Notes: a model not told the origin generated them from the letters alone. Positions 7,952 through 17,031 are shown, counted from the stretch's first letter. The stretch: DNA of 64,000 nucleotides from Flexivirga oryzae (GCF_014190805.1 NZ_JACHVQ010000001.1:2666001-2730000), one strand, 5' to 3'. Translations and numbers: made by a program.

Positions 7952-8467
7952 CTAAGAACCGGCGAGTCGCCATGCGAGGACCGAGCGCCATACCTGATCG
8001 TCGCCGTGCTCGTAGAGGTCGAAGCCCGCCACCTGGAAGCTGCGTTCGTATGACGCGAGCCCGTCGAACGCGTGATCCAGCGACTCCTCGGACACGCCGT
8101 GGGCGATGGTCACGTGCGGGTGGTAGGGGAACTCGAGCGTGCGCGCAACCGGCCCGGAGCGGACGGCGCGCTCCAGCTGCTCGCAGTTAGCGATGCCCTG
8201 AGCGACGGCGACGAAGACCACCGGGGAGATCGGCCGGAAGGTGCCGGTGCCACGCAGCGTCATCCGGAACGGCGCCGTCCGGGCCGCAACGTCGGCCAGG
8301 TGGCCCCGCAGCGCCGTCTCGGCACCCTCGTCCACCGGGGTCGGCGGCATCAGGGTCACGTGCGGCGGGACGGCGTTCGCCAGCGGGTCGCCGGCCTGTT
8401 GCCGCGCGCACTGCAACTCGGCCGCGTAGGGCGGCGGGATCGGGATGGAGACGCCGATCGTCTTCAT
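7952..8467 (-). CDS. 2'-5' RNA ligase-like (2H phosphoesterase) protein
   Basis: 171 residues with the two His-x-Thr motifs that define the 2H phosphoesterase superfamily: PPHVTLMP near residue 35 and PYHPHVTIAHG near residue 115. The spacing fits the LigT/ThpR/YjcG group. Members act on cyclic phosphates or 2'-5' linkages in RNA or nucleotides; the substrate here is unknown. The ATG overlaps the trpS stop by 4 bases, so it is co-expressed with trpS. Confidence 0.85.
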   Translation of the reverse strand: MKTIGVSIPIPPPYAAELQCARQQAGDPLANAVPPHVTLMPPTPVDEGAETALRGHLADVAARTAPFRMTLRGTGTFRPISPVVFVAVAQGIANCEQLERAVRSGPVARTLEFPYHPHVTIAHGVSEESLDHAFDGLASYERSFQVAGFDLYEHGDDQVWRSVLAWRLAGS

Positions 8468-9504
8468 GACCGGGGTGCCGCCGCGGGGATGAATCCGACT
8501 GCGTTGTATGCCTTCTCGAGCACGACGGCGGCGACGGAGCGCGCGCGTTCAGCGCCGCGGGCGAGGATGCGATCCAGCTCGGCGGGGTCGGCGAGCAGTT
8601 CTTCTACGCGTGCCTTGAACGGTGCCTGTACGTCGGCGACGAGTGCCGCCACGTCGGTCTTCAGCGCGCCGTACTTGTTCTCCCCCGCGTAGCGTTCGAC
8701 GAGCGCGTCGATCGAGTCGCCGGACAGCGCGGAGTGGATGCGCAGCAGGTTGGCGATGCCGGGTTTGGCCTCGACGTCGTAGCGGACCGCGTTGTCGGTG
8801 TCGGTCACGGCGGACTTGATCTTCTTGGTGTTGACCTTGGTCTCGTCCAGCATCATCAGGTTGCCGTTCTGGTTGGCCGCCGACTTGCTCATCTTGGCGG
8901 TCGGCTCCTGCAACGACATGACCTTCGCGGTGCCCTCGGGGATGTGTGCGTCCGGCACGACGAACGTCTCGCCGTAACGGGCGTTGAAGCGCTGAGCCAG
9001 GTCGCGGGTGAGCTCCAGGTGCTGACGCTGGTCCTCGCCGACGGGGACGGCTGTGGCGTCATACAGCAGGATGTCGGCGGCCATCAGCATCGGGTAGGTG
9101 AACAGCCCGACATTGGTGCCCTCGGTGCCCCGCTTGGACGACTTGTCCTTGAACTGCGTCATCCGGGCGGCCTCGCCGTACCCGGTGATGCAGTTGAGCA
9201 CCCAGGCGAGCTGCGAGTGCTCGGGGACGTGCGACTGCACGAAAACCGTTGAGACGTCGGGGTCGATACCGCCGGCGAGGTACTGCGCCGCGGTGATCCG
9301 GGTGCGGTTGCGCAGGTCCTCCGGCTCGGGGTTGACCGTCAGGGCGTGCTGGTCGACGACGCAGAAGAACGCGTCGAAGTCGCGCTGCATCCGCACCCAG
9401 TTGACCTGCGCACCCAGGTAGTTGCCCAGGTGGAGGGAGTCGTGCGTGGGCTGCATGCCGGACAGGATCCGCGGGGTGCGCGTGCCGGGCGAGGTGTCGC
9501 TCAT
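8464..9504 (-). CDS. trpS: Tryptophanyl-tRNA synthetase
   Basis: 346 residues from ATG 9504. The open frame continues upstream, but homology begins at RILSGMQPTHDSLHLGNYLGA, which carries the HIGH-type motif as SLHLGN. The KMSKS loop is AKMSKSAANQ near residue 215. GEDQRQHLELTRDLAQRFN and MLMAADILLYDA are characteristic class Ic TrpRS segments. It charges tRNA-Trp with tryptophan. No convincing Shine-Dalgarno sequence precedes the chosen ATG. Divergent from the DeoR-type regulator. Confidence 0.95.
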   Translation of the reverse strand: MSDTSPGTRTPRILSGMQPTHDSLHLGNYLGAQVNWVRMQRDFDAFFCVVDQHALTVNPEPEDLRNRTRITAAQYLAGGIDPDVSTVFVQSHVPEHSQLAWVLNCITGYGEAARMTQFKDKSSKRGTEGTNVGLFTYPMLMAADILLYDATAVPVGEDQRQHLELTRDLAQRFNARYGETFVVPDAHIPEGTAKVMSLQEPTAKMSKSAANQNGNLMMLDETKVNTKKIKSAVTDTDNAVRYDVEAKPGIANLLRIHSALSGDSIDALVERYAGENKYGALKTDVAALVADVQAPFKARVEELLADPAELDRILARGAERARSVAAVVLEKAYNAVGFIPAAAPRS

Positions 9505-9627
9505 GGAAGGAAGGTGTTGCCTTTCGTTGCACAAGGGGCCGTATGGCGTGCTCGGCGGCCAGTCTCTCACCACCGGGCGCGGCGACGTTCGCTCGCCCGG
9601 CGCCGTCCGCTGCGCCGCGGGTGTTTG

Positions 9628-9635
9628 AACATGTT
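9628..9635. promoter_or_regulatory. Possible operator between trpS and the DeoR-type gene
   Basis: An AT-rich patch, unusual here, contains the palindrome AACATGTT inside TTTGAACATGTTTAGATATG. It lies 40 bp before the GTG of the DeoR-type gene and could be its autoregulatory site. Inference from position only. Confidence 0.3.
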
Positions 9636-9674
9636 TAGATATGAGGAAACGCCGCGCCCGAAAGGAGATCCGCC

Positions 9675-10469
9675 GTGCTGGCTCGTCAACGGCAGGAACT
9701 GATCGCGCGCGCCGTGGAGGAGCAGGGTGGCATCCGCGTGTCGGAGCTGGTCGCGGAACTGCATGTCAGCGACATGACGATCCGCCGCGACATCGAAACA
9801 CTGGCACGCAAGGGCATCGTCCGCAAGGTGCACGGTGGCGCCACCCGCGCCGACCGCAGCGCCGACGAGCCGACCTTCACCGTCAAGTCGGAGATGCACC
9901 CGGTCCAGAAGACGGAGATCGCGCGCACCGCCGCGGCGCTGATCTCCCCGGGGTCGTCGGTGGCGGTGTCCGCCGGCACCACCGCCTACGCGGTCGCGCA
10001 GGAGCTGCGTGCCGTCCCGCGGCTGACGATCGTGACCAATTCGCCGCGGGTCGCCGAGTTGCTCTTCGACCCCGAGGACAAGGACGCCGTGATCGTGCTG
10101 ACCGGCGGGGTCCGCACCCCGTCGGACGCCCTCGTCGGCCCGGTCGCCAACGAGATGCTGAGCACCGTGCACGTCGACACGCTGATCCTCGGGGTCCACG
10201 GCATCGACGTCGGCGCAGGCCTGACAACCCCCAATCTGCAAGAGGCACAGACCAATCGGGCGCTGATCCGCGCCGCGAAGCGCGTCGTGGTGGTGGCCGA
10301 CCACAGCAAGTGGGGCGTGGTCGGTCTCTCGACGATCGCGACACTCGACAAGGTGGACACCCTGGTGACGGACGCCGAACTCGACGAGGAGGCGCGGCAC
10401 GAGATCGGCAGGCAGGGCGTCGACCTGATCGTCGCGTCCCGGGGCGACTCGGCCCCGATGCCCGGCTGA
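9675..10469 (+). CDS. DeoR/GlpR-family transcriptional regulator
   Basis: 264 residues from GTG 9675, preceded by AAAGGAG at a 7-base spacing. The N-terminal winged helix is VSELVAELHVSDMTIRRDIETL, then the family hallmark KGIVRKVHGGAT. The C-terminal sugar-phosphate isomerase-like sensor domain shows SAGTTAYAVAQEL, TNSPRVAELL, LTGGVRTP and ADHSKWGVVGL. Such proteins repress sugar catabolism genes and respond to phosphorylated sugars. No sugar operon is adjacent, so the target is unknown. Confidence 0.92.
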   Translation: MLARQRQELIARAVEEQGGIRVSELVAELHVSDMTIRRDIETLARKGIVRKVHGGATRADRSADEPTFTVKSEMHPVQKTEIARTAAALISPGSSVAVSAGTTAYAVAQELRAVPRLTIVTNSPRVAELLFDPEDKDAVIVLTGGVRTPSDALVGPVANEMLSTVHVDTLILGVHGIDVGAGLTTPNLQEAQTNRALIRAAKRVVVVADHSKWGVVGLSTIATLDKVDTLVTDAELDEEARHEIGRQGVDLIVASRGDSAPMPG

Positions 10470-10486
10470 CCCGCGCGTGCGCGGCG

Positions 10487-11977
10487 TCAGCGGTGGGATG
10501 TGGCCGTCGGGGTCCGCACCCGCCAGATCTCGAAGATGTGCCGGGTCTGCCGCGCGCCGGCATACGTCGTGTAACTGACGTTCAGGCGCGGGTTCTGGGC
10601 GGCCACCGCCCGTTGGGCCTGCGGGTCGGTGACCAGCATGACGTAGCCGACCTTGTCCGGCCCGAGGTAGCTGTCCTCGAAGATCAGGTCGCCGGGCCGT
10701 TCGTCGCCGGGCTCGATCCGGGTGCCGTGCCCGGACGCCAGCCAATCTCGTTGTTGCGCAGCGGTTCTCGGTAGTTGTATGCCGGACTTCGCATAGGCTG
10801 CTTGGACGAACGCCGAGCTGTCCCAGGCGTCCGGGCCCTCCGCGCCGAACCGGTAGGGGTGCCCGACCTGACCCTTGCCCCAGGCCACCGCGGTCGCGGC
10901 CTGCCGTGAGCCCGCCGGCACCGAGGAGCTGTCGCTGCAGGCGAAGCCACCGGACCCTTCGGCGTACTCCGCCGCGTAGTGCAGCACGTCGTTGACGTAC
11001 CAGTCGGCGTGGTTGTAGCTGAACAGCGCTCGGCGGACCCCCGATGCGCCCTGCGTCACGCCCCAGGCACGCAGCGCATTGGCCGCGGAGTAGACGCTGT
11101 CGGCGTCATTGAGTATGTCGGCGCGGCCGTCGCCGTCGCCGTCGACGCCGTAGCGTGCGAAGGTGCCCGGCATGAACTGCATGAGGCCCTTCGCGCCGGC
11201 GGAGGAGGTGTGGTTGTTGCGCCCCTGGGCGGTCTCCTCCATGCCGACGCCGGCGAGCAGCGGCCAGGGCACGCCATACTTCTGGCTCGCGCCGAGGTAG
11301 AGGCTCATCAGCGCGGCGGGCACCGGCAGCGCGTTCTGATGGAGGCTGGCCCTGCGCGGCTCACCCGCCGCAGGCAGGTCGAAGGCGGTCGGAGCCGCGG
11401 TGCTCTTGACGGTGCCGTCGAGCGGGACTCCGTGGGCGGCCATGAACGGGATCGGGTCGACCGGCTTGCCGTTGACGTGCACCTCGAAGTGCAGGTGCGG
11501 ACCGGTGCTCGCGCCGGTCGATCCTTCCTGCCCGAGCACTCGTCCGGCCGCGACGTGCATTCCCGGCTTGAGGCCGGCGGCCGTGTAGGCCATGTGACCA
11601 TAGAGCGTCTGTACCCCGTCGGCGTGCTGGATGGTGACCTCGTTGCCGAGGCCGCCGTAGGGCCCGACCCGGACCACGGTGCCGGCGTCGGCTGCCACCA
11701 CCGGACCTGGGCCGGGCAGCATCGCGAGGTCGACTCCCGCGTGCAGCTGATAGACGTGCGAGATCGGGTCGGTGCGGTAGCCGAAGCGCGAGGTGATGAC
11801 GTACCGCTGCTGGAGAGGACTGCGCCAGCCGGTGGTGGTCGAGGCGGCGCAGGAACCGCCCGCACTGCCGCCCGTCGCGGACGCCGGAGCCACCGGCAGC
11901 ACGGCGATCAGCGCAGCCGCGGGCAGCGCCGCCACGAGCCGCACCCAGTGCGACCTGGACACCACCCCAGCGCGCAT
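10487..11977 (-). CDS. Secreted three-domain cell-wall hydrolase: M23 + lytic transglycosylase + degenerate NlpC/P60
   Basis: 496 residues with a signal peptide (residues 1-34, cleavage near PASA). Domain 1 (~55-180) is LytM/M23: QLHAGVD gives His79 and Asp83, and GPHLHFEVH gives His161/His163. Domain 2 (~215-335) is lysozyme-like SLT: GVGMEETAQG with Glu247, and GAKGLMQFMPGTF. Domain 3 (~360-490) aligns with NlpC/P60, but the Asp-Cys-Ser-Gly motif reads WDSSAFVQ (Ser387 for Cys) and the usual HVGIY reads KVGYV. Both catalytic residues are therefore lost. It probably cuts peptidoglycan with the first two domains and uses the third for binding or structure. Confidence 0.88.
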   Translation of the reverse strand: MRAGVVSRSHWVRLVAALPAAALIAVLPVAPASATGGSAGGSCAASTTTGWRSPLQQRYVITSRFGYRTDPISHVYQLHAGVDLAMLPGPGPVVAADAGTVVRVGPYGGLGNEVTIQHADGVQTLYGHMAYTAAGLKPGMHVAAGRVLGQEGSTGASTGPHLHFEVHVNGKPVDPIPFMAAHGVPLDGTVKSTAAPTAFDLPAAGEPRRASLHQNALPVPAALMSLYLGASQKYGVPWPLLAGVGMEETAQGRNNHTSSAGAKGLMQFMPGTFARYGVDGDGDGRADILNDADSVYSAANALRAWGVTQGASGVRRALFSYNHADWYVNDVLHYAAEYAEGSGGFACSDSSSVPAGSRQAATAVAWGKGQVGHPYRFGAEGPDAWDSSAFVQAAYAKSGIQLPRTAAQQRDWLASGHGTRIEPGDERPGDLIFEDSYLGPDKVGYVMLVTDPQAQRAVAAQNPRLNVSYTTYAGARQTRHIFEIWRVRTPTATSHR

Positions 11978-12075
11978 AACCTGTCCCCTTGCTCTCCCGA
12001 GTCATCGTAAGAGCGGGTGGGGCACCCGACGAGGTTTGTTGCAGAAATTCGCCGCCGCGGACTTAACCACCCTGG

Positions 12076-12081
12076 CTAGCA
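12076..12081 (+). promoter_or_regulatory. -10 box for the S10 peptidase gene
   Basis: TAGCAT (TANNNT) ends 8 bases before the GTG start, so transcription would begin at or next to the start codon (leaderless). Same layout as at purN, pcrA, the 43.2-kb M23 gene and the DHFR-like gene. Confidence 0.45.
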
Positions 12082-12089
12082 TCGGAGCA

Positions 12090-13583
12090 GTGAGCACCGA
12101 GCCGAACACGCAGCCGGCCGCCGAGCCGACCACCGAGCCACCCACCGACGTGCTGAGCCGTCGGTCGCACACGCTGAACACCGCTTCCGGGCCGATCAGC
12201 TACACCAGCGAATCGGGCACCGTGGTGCTCCGCACCGACGAGCTGAAGGACGGCGTGTGGCACGGCCGGAAGGCCGTCGCCGAGATCGCCGTCACGGCAT
12301 ACACCATGGACGACGCCGACGTGCGCGAGCGGCCGGTGACGTTCGCATTCAACGGTGGGCCGGGCAGTTCCAGCCTGTGGCTGCACATGGGTCTGCTCGG
12401 GCCCCGGCGGGTCGACATGGGCGACGCGGGCGACCTGGTGCCGCCACCGTATGACGTGATCGACAACCCGGAAACGCTGCTCTCCGTGAGCGACCTGGTG
12501 TTCATCGACCCGGTGTCGACCGGGTTGTCACGGGTCGTCTCCGGCGGCAAACCGAAGGACTTCCACGGCTTCACCGCCGACATCGAGTCCGTCGGTGAGG
12601 TGATCAGGTCCTGGGTTACGCGTGAAAACCGTTGGCTGTCACCGAAGTTCGTTGCCGGAGAGTCCTACGGCACCACGCGCGCGGCTGCCCTCGCACAGTA
12701 CCTGCAGGAGAGGTCGGGGCTGTATCTGAACGGGCTCATGCTGATCAGCAGTGTGCTCGACTTCGGCACGGCGAATTTCGAGAACGGCAACGACCGGGCG
12801 CACGCGCTCTACCTGCCGTTCTACGCGGCGACCGCACACTTCCACGGCAAACACGGCGACCGGCCGCTGCGGGACGTGCTCGACGAGGCAGAGGCCTACG
12901 CCGCACGGGACTACCCGTGGGTGCTGTCACGAGGCAACCGCCTCACCGAAACCGAACGCTCAGAGGCGGTTTCACGAGTCGCAGCGCTCACGGGGCTGTC
13001 CGAGGACTATGTCGACCGCGCGGACCTGCGCATCGAGCACTGGCGCTTCTTCGGGGAGCTGCTGCGCGATCAGGGCCGGACGGTCGGCCGGCTCGACTCG
13101 CGATTCACCGGGCTCGCGCGCAGCCGGATCGCCGAGGAGATGGATGCCGACCCGTCGATGGACGCCATCACCGGGCCCTACTCGGCGGCCTTCCAGCACT
13201 ACCTCGGCACCGAGCTCGGTGTCACCAGCGAGCAGGTCTTCCGCACGATCAGCGAGGACGTCGGGCGCGAGTGGAGTTTCAAGGAGTTCGAGAACTCCCC
13301 GGTCTACGTCATCGACCGCCTGGCCCGCGCGATGCGTCAGAACTCCCATCTGGCAGTGCAGTTCGCCTACGGCTACTACGACGGAGCCACGCCGTACTTC
13401 TGCGCGATGGACGACGTGGCCAGGCTCGCCCCGCAGCTGCTCCCCCGCCTCGAACACCACTTCTACGAGTCCGGGCACATGACCTACGTGCACCAGCCCA
13501 CGCGTCTGCAACAGAGCGCCGACCTGGCCGACTTCGTCCGACGGCACAGCGGTCGCGGTGGTGGAGACGCTCGCCAGCATTGA
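12090..13583 (+). CDS. Peptidase S10 (serine carboxypeptidase) family protein
   Basis: 497 residues from GTG 12090; the longer open frame upstream is not conserved-looking and the -10 box argues for this start. S10 hallmarks are FNGGPGSSSLWLHMGLLGPRR (oxyanion loop, ~88), VAGESYGTTRAA with nucleophile Ser192, the Asp in YGYYDGATPYF, and the His in YESGHMTYVHQP. It has no signal peptide, so it probably acts in the cytosol on peptide C-termini, as usual for bacterial S10 homologues. Single gene; a weak stem-loop follows. Confidence 0.93.
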   Translation: MSTEPNTQPAAEPTTEPPTDVLSRRSHTLNTASGPISYTSESGTVVLRTDELKDGVWHGRKAVAEIAVTAYTMDDADVRERPVTFAFNGGPGSSSLWLHMGLLGPRRVDMGDAGDLVPPPYDVIDNPETLLSVSDLVFIDPVSTGLSRVVSGGKPKDFHGFTADIESVGEVIRSWVTRENRWLSPKFVAGESYGTTRAAALAQYLQERSGLYLNGLMLISSVLDFGTANFENGNDRAHALYLPFYAATAHFHGKHGDRPLRDVLDEAEAYAARDYPWVLSRGNRLTETERSEAVSRVAALTGLSEDYVDRADLRIEHWRFFGELLRDQGRTVGRLDSRFTGLARSRIAEEMDADPSMDAITGPYSAAFQHYLGTELGVTSEQVFRTISEDVGREWSFKEFENSPVYVIDRLARAMRQNSHLAVQFAYGYYDGATPYFCAMDDVARLAPQLLPRLEHHFYESGHMTYVHQPTRLQQSADLADFVRRHSGRGGGDARQH

Positions 13584-13620
13584 GCTGGACTGCAGGACGG
13601 CTACTCGTTCAGCGCCTCGA

Positions 13621-13646
13621 GCGGGCCCATGGTTCGATGGGGCCGC
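13621..13646 (+). terminator. Possible terminator after the S10 peptidase
   Basis: GCGGGCCCAT and ATGGGGCCGC pair over ten positions with one mismatch around a 6-base loop, 37 bp past the stop and ahead of the next gene's promoter region. Confidence 0.35.
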
Positions 13647-13689
13647 TGCGGATAGCGCAATTGCCACACTCTGTGAAGGGGGATGCACC

Positions 13690-14640
13690 GTGACCGATCG
13701 ACGGGTGCTGGTCACCGGCGGCGCGGGGTTCATCGGGTCGCACCTGGTGGAGCGCCTGCTCGACCGGGGCGACGAGGTGCTGGTCGCCGACAACTTCTAC
13801 TCCGGGATGCGCTCCAACGTGCACCATCTGATGGGCAATCCGGCGTTCGAGCTGATCCGGCACGATGTGACGTTTCCCCTCTACGTGGAGGTCGACGAGA
13901 TCTTCCACCTCGCCTGCCCGGCGAGCCCGGTCTACTACCAGCGGGATCCGGTCCAGACCACCAAGACGAGCGTGCACGGCTCGATCAACATGCTCGGCCT
14001 CGCCAAGCGCACCGGCGCGAAGATCCTGCTCGCGTCCACCTCGGAGGTGTATGGCGACCCGGAGGTCCACCCGCAGCGCGAGGACTATTGGGGGCACGTC
14101 AACCCGACCGGCATCCGCTCCTGCTACGACGAGGGGAAACGCTGCGCCGAGACCCTCTTCTTCGACTACCGCCGCCAGCACGACCTGCCGATCAAGGTCG
14201 CGCGGATCTTCAACACGTACGGTCCCCGGATGCGGCCCGACGACGGCCGCGTCGTGTCCAACTTCATCGTGCTGGCGCTGCGTGGCGAGCCGATCACGAT
14301 CTACGGCGACGGCCTGCAGACACGGTCGTTCTGCTACGTCGACGACCTGGTCGGCGGCCTCCTGACGCTGATGGACTCGGATCCGTCGTTCACCGGGCCG
14401 GTGAACCTCGGCAACACCGGGGAGTTCACCATGCTCGAGCTCGCGGAGAAGATCGTGCAACTCACCGGCAGCAACTCACCGATCGTGCACAAGCCGCTCC
14501 CGGAGGACGACCCGACCAGGCGCCGCCCGGACATCTCGTTGGCCAGGTCCGAGCTCGGCTGGGAACCGAAGACAGCGCTCGAGGAGGGCCTCGGCCGAAC
14601 TATCGAACATTTCCGGGCCTCCGAGGACAGGAAGCGCTGA
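13690..14640 (+). CDS. NAD-dependent sugar-nucleotide SDR, UDP-glucuronate decarboxylase (UDP-xylose synthase) type
   Basis: 316 residues from GTG 13690, with GGGGG 8 bases upstream. The Rossmann motif is VLVTGGAGFIGSHLVERLL. The UXS-type signature follows: FHLACPASPVYYQRDPVQT, LASTSEVYGDPEVHPQ, and YWGHVNPTGIRSCYDEGKR carrying the catalytic Tyr and Lys. Then come RIFNTYGPRM and GDGLQTRSFCYVDD. These residues match UDP-xylose synthases better than dTDP-glucose dehydratases. The product would be UDP-xylose for glycan assembly. It converges on the HAD phosphatase with 10 bp between stops. Confidence 0.9.
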   Translation: MTDRRVLVTGGAGFIGSHLVERLLDRGDEVLVADNFYSGMRSNVHHLMGNPAFELIRHDVTFPLYVEVDEIFHLACPASPVYYQRDPVQTTKTSVHGSINMLGLAKRTGAKILLASTSEVYGDPEVHPQREDYWGHVNPTGIRSCYDEGKRCAETLFFDYRRQHDLPIKVARIFNTYGPRMRPDDGRVVSNFIVLALRGEPITIYGDGLQTRSFCYVDDLVGGLLTLMDSDPSFTGPVNLGNTGEFTMLELAEKIVQLTGSNSPIVHKPLPEDDPTRRRPDISLARSELGWEPKTALEEGLGRTIEHFRASEDRKR

Positions 14641-14650
14641 GCCGCCCCCG

Positions 14651-15451
14651 TCAGTCGCTCGGCGCGAACTCGTCGACCAGCGGCACGACATCGGCGATCG
14701 AGTCGACGACGCGGGTGGGGACGAACGGGTGCCGGGCGACCTGATCGCCCGCCGTGGAGCCGGTGAGCACCAGGATCGTGCGCAGCCCGGCCTCCAGGCC
14801 GCTGACCACGTCTGTGTCCATCCGGTCGCCGATCATCACGGTCGTCTCCGAGTGGGCCTCGATCCGGTTGAGCGCGCTGCGCATCATCAGCGGGTTCGGC
14901 TTGCCGACGTAGTAGGGCTCCACCCCGGTCGCCCGTGTGATGAGCGCGGCGATGGCTCCGGTGGCCGGCATCAGGCCGTCCGGCGACGGGCCGCTCGGGT
15001 CCGGGTTGGTCGCGATGAAGCGTGCGCCGCCCGCGACCAATCGGATGGCGCGGGTGATCGCCTCGAACGAGTAGGTGCGGGTCTCCCCGAGCACGACGTA
15101 GTCGGGTTCGCGCGAGGTCATGATGTAGCCGATGTCGTGCAGCGCCGTGGTGAGACCGGCCTCCCCCACGACATACGCCGAACCGTTCGGTCGCTGGTCG
15201 TCGAGGAATTGCGCGGTCGCGAGCGCGGAGGTCCAGATCGCGTCCTCGGGTATGTCGATACCGCTCGCGGACAGCCGCGCCCGCAGGTCACGCGGCGTGT
15301 AGATCGAGTTGTTGGTGAGCACCAGGAAACGCAGGCCGAGCTCCTGCAACCGGCCGAGGAACTCGGCCGCACCCGGTATGGCGTGCTCCTCGCGCACGAG
15401 GACGCCGTCCATGTCGGTCAGCCAGGTCCGGACCTCACGCTTCTCGGTCAT
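14651..15451 (-). CDS. HAD-superfamily hydrolase, subfamily IIA (NagD-like)
   Basis: 266 residues. HAD motif I is WLTDMDGVLV (Asp13/Asp15), motif II is VLTNNSIYTPRDL, and motif III/IV is GKPNPLMMRSAL with MIGDRMDTDVVSGLEAG. The C2A cap between motifs II and III is the IIA type found in NagD, phosphoglycolate and p-nitrophenyl phosphatases. The natural substrate is not evident. Single gene. Confidence 0.92.
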   Translation of the reverse strand: MTEKREVRTWLTDMDGVLVREEHAIPGAAEFLGRLQELGLRFLVLTNNSIYTPRDLRARLSASGIDIPEDAIWTSALATAQFLDDQRPNGSAYVVGEAGLTTALHDIGYIMTSREPDYVVLGETRTYSFEAITRAIRLVAGGARFIATNPDPSGPSPDGLMPATGAIAALITRATGVEPYYVGKPNPLMMRSALNRIEAHSETTVMIGDRMDTDVVSGLEAGLRTILVLTGSTAGDQVARHPFVPTRVVDSIADVVPLVDEFAPSD

Positions 15452-15579
15452 GGCCCAAGTATTGCGGGTCCGGTGCGTGGGACCGCAGCGACGCCGCGCC
15501 GGTCAGGGCGTACCTCGGTCCGTCAACAGCCCGAATCCAGCCGATCGCATGCCCGGTCGACGGCCGCGCAGGCGACGAC

Positions 15580-15634
15580 CGACACCGAGCAGCGGCTCCA
15601 ACGAACTTGTTCGTGGAGCCGCTGCTCTGTGTCG
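15580..15634 (-). terminator. Long hairpin terminator after icd
   Basis: GAGCAGCGGCTCC pairs perfectly with GGAGCCGCTGCTC. The stem continues inwards (ACGAAC/GTTCGT with one bulged base) and outwards (CGACAC/GTGTCG with one mismatch), giving about 25 paired positions. It starts 19 bp after the icd stop. The symmetry would let it stop transcription from both sides. Confidence 0.8.
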
Positions 15635-15652
15635 CGAGGAGCCGGAGCAGTC

Positions 15653-16873
15653 CTACACAGCCATCGCCTTCTGGAGGTTCTCGTCCAGCGCGGCCAGGAA
15701 CTCCTCGGTGGTGAGGAACGGCTGGTCCTTGCCGATCAGCAACGCCAGGTCCTTGGTCATCTGACCGCCCTCGACGGTCTCGATGCAGACCCGCTCCAGC
15801 GTCTCGGCGAACTGGGTGACCTCGGGGGTCTCGTCCAGCTTGCCGCGGTGTGCGATGCCACGCGTCCAGGCGAAGATGGACGCGATCGGGTTGGTCGAGG
15901 TCGCCTTGCCCTGCTGGTGCTGGCGGTAGTGGCGGGTCACCGTGCCGTGCGCGGCCTCGGCCTCGACGGTCTTGCCGTCCGGGGTCATCAGCACCGAGGT
16001 CATCAGACCGAGCGAGCCGAAACCCTGTGCGACCGTGTCGGACTGCACGTCGCCGTCATAGTTCTTGCACGCCCAGAGGTAGCCGCCCTCCCACTTCAGC
16101 GACGCGGCGACCATGTCGTCGATCAGGCGGTGCTCGTAGGTGATGCCGGCGGCGTCGAACTCCTCCTTGAACTCCTCCTCGAAGATCCTGGCGAAGATGT
16201 CCTTGAACTGCCCGTCATACGCCTTGAGGATGGTGTTCTTGGTCGACAGGTAGCACGGCACGCGACGCTGCAACGCGTAGTTGAGCGATGCGCGGGCGAA
16301 GTCCTCGATCGACCTGTTGAAGTTGTACATGCCCATGGCGACGCCACCGTCGTCGCCATACTCCGCGACCTCGAGCTCGATGCCCTCGCTGCCGTCGGCC
16401 GGCTCGTAGCTGATCTTCACCTTGCCGGCGCCGGGCACCTTGAAGTTCTGCGCCTTGTACTGGTCGGCGTGCGCGTGACGGCCGATGATGATCGGCTTGG
16501 TCCAGCCCGGCACCAGGCGCGGCACGTTGGAGATGATGATCGGCTCGCGGAAGATGACGCCACCGAGGATGTTGCGGATCGTGCCGTTGGGGCTCCGCCA
16601 CATCTCCTTCAGCCCGAACTCCTCCACGCGCGCCTCGTCCGGCGTGATGGTCGCGCACTTGACGCCCACACCGAACTCCTTGATGGCGTTGGCCGCGTCG
16701 ACGGTGACCTGGTCGTCGGTCACGTCGCGGTTCTCGATGCCGAGGTCGAAGTACTTCAGGTCGATGTCGAGGTAGGGGTGGATCAGCCGGTCCTTGATGA
16801 ACTGCCAGATGATGCGTGTCATCTCGTCGCCGTCGAGTTCGACGATCGGGTTCTTGACCTTGATCTTCTCCAT
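15653..16873 (-). CDS. icd: Isocitrate dehydrogenase, NADP-dependent (homodimeric, type II)
   Basis: 406 residues. It oxidatively decarboxylates isocitrate to 2-oxoglutarate. The sequence follows the eukaryotic-like homodimeric IDH: VELDGDEMTRIIW at the N-terminus, ATITPDEARVEEF, MWRSPNGTIRNILGGVIFREPI, YLSTKNTILKAYDG, YEHRLIDDMVAASLKWEGG, NYDGDVQSDTVAQGFGSLG and EAAHGTVTRHYR. Divergent from mdh across 258 bp with a shared regulatory region, and followed by a strong hairpin. Confidence 0.97.
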   Translation of the reverse strand: MEKIKVKNPIVELDGDEMTRIIWQFIKDRLIHPYLDIDLKYFDLGIENRDVTDDQVTVDAANAIKEFGVGVKCATITPDEARVEEFGLKEMWRSPNGTIRNILGGVIFREPIIISNVPRLVPGWTKPIIIGRHAHADQYKAQNFKVPGAGKVKISYEPADGSEGIELEVAEYGDDGGVAMGMYNFNRSIEDFARASLNYALQRRVPCYLSTKNTILKAYDGQFKDIFARIFEEEFKEEFDAAGITYEHRLIDDMVAASLKWEGGYLWACKNYDGDVQSDTVAQGFGSLGLMTSVLMTPDGKTVEAEAAHGTVTRHYRQHQQGKATSTNPIASIFAWTRGIAHRGKLDETPEVTQFAETLERVCIETVEGGQMTKDLALLIGKDQPFLTTEEFLAALDENLQKAMAV

Positions 16874-16989
16874 GACCTGCTTCAGGCTCCTTTGCCGGTG
16901 GTGCGGGATCCAGCCGCTGGAGCTGGAAGTCTATGCAGGGCCCGGGCACATGGACCGGCCCCGACCCCCGGGTGAGCAGAGGGGCTTCC

Positions 16990-17031
16990 GGTATGGCGAT
17001 GCGGGGTCGCGGGTGCGCTGAGCGCCATACC
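16990..17031. promoter_or_regulatory. Inverted GTATGNC pair between icd and mdh
   Basis: GGTATGGCG (16990-16998) and CGCCATACC (17023-17031) form a perfect 9-bp inverted repeat with a 24-base spacer in the divergent promoter region of two TCA-cycle genes. Both arms contain the window-wide heptamer GTATGNC. Could be a shared operator; no regulator is known. Confidence 0.4.

Noticed and set aside
7937..7955. DtxR/IdeR-type iron box upstream of sdhC
   Set aside because: Only about 12 of 19 positions fit the consensus and the half-sites are too close; it also lies in the 3' end of the preceding gene.
15452..15579. RNA gene in the HAD-icd gap
   Set aside because: Only the long hairpin at 15580-15634 stands out; no tRNA-like cloverleaf or known ncRNA pattern was seen in the remaining bases.
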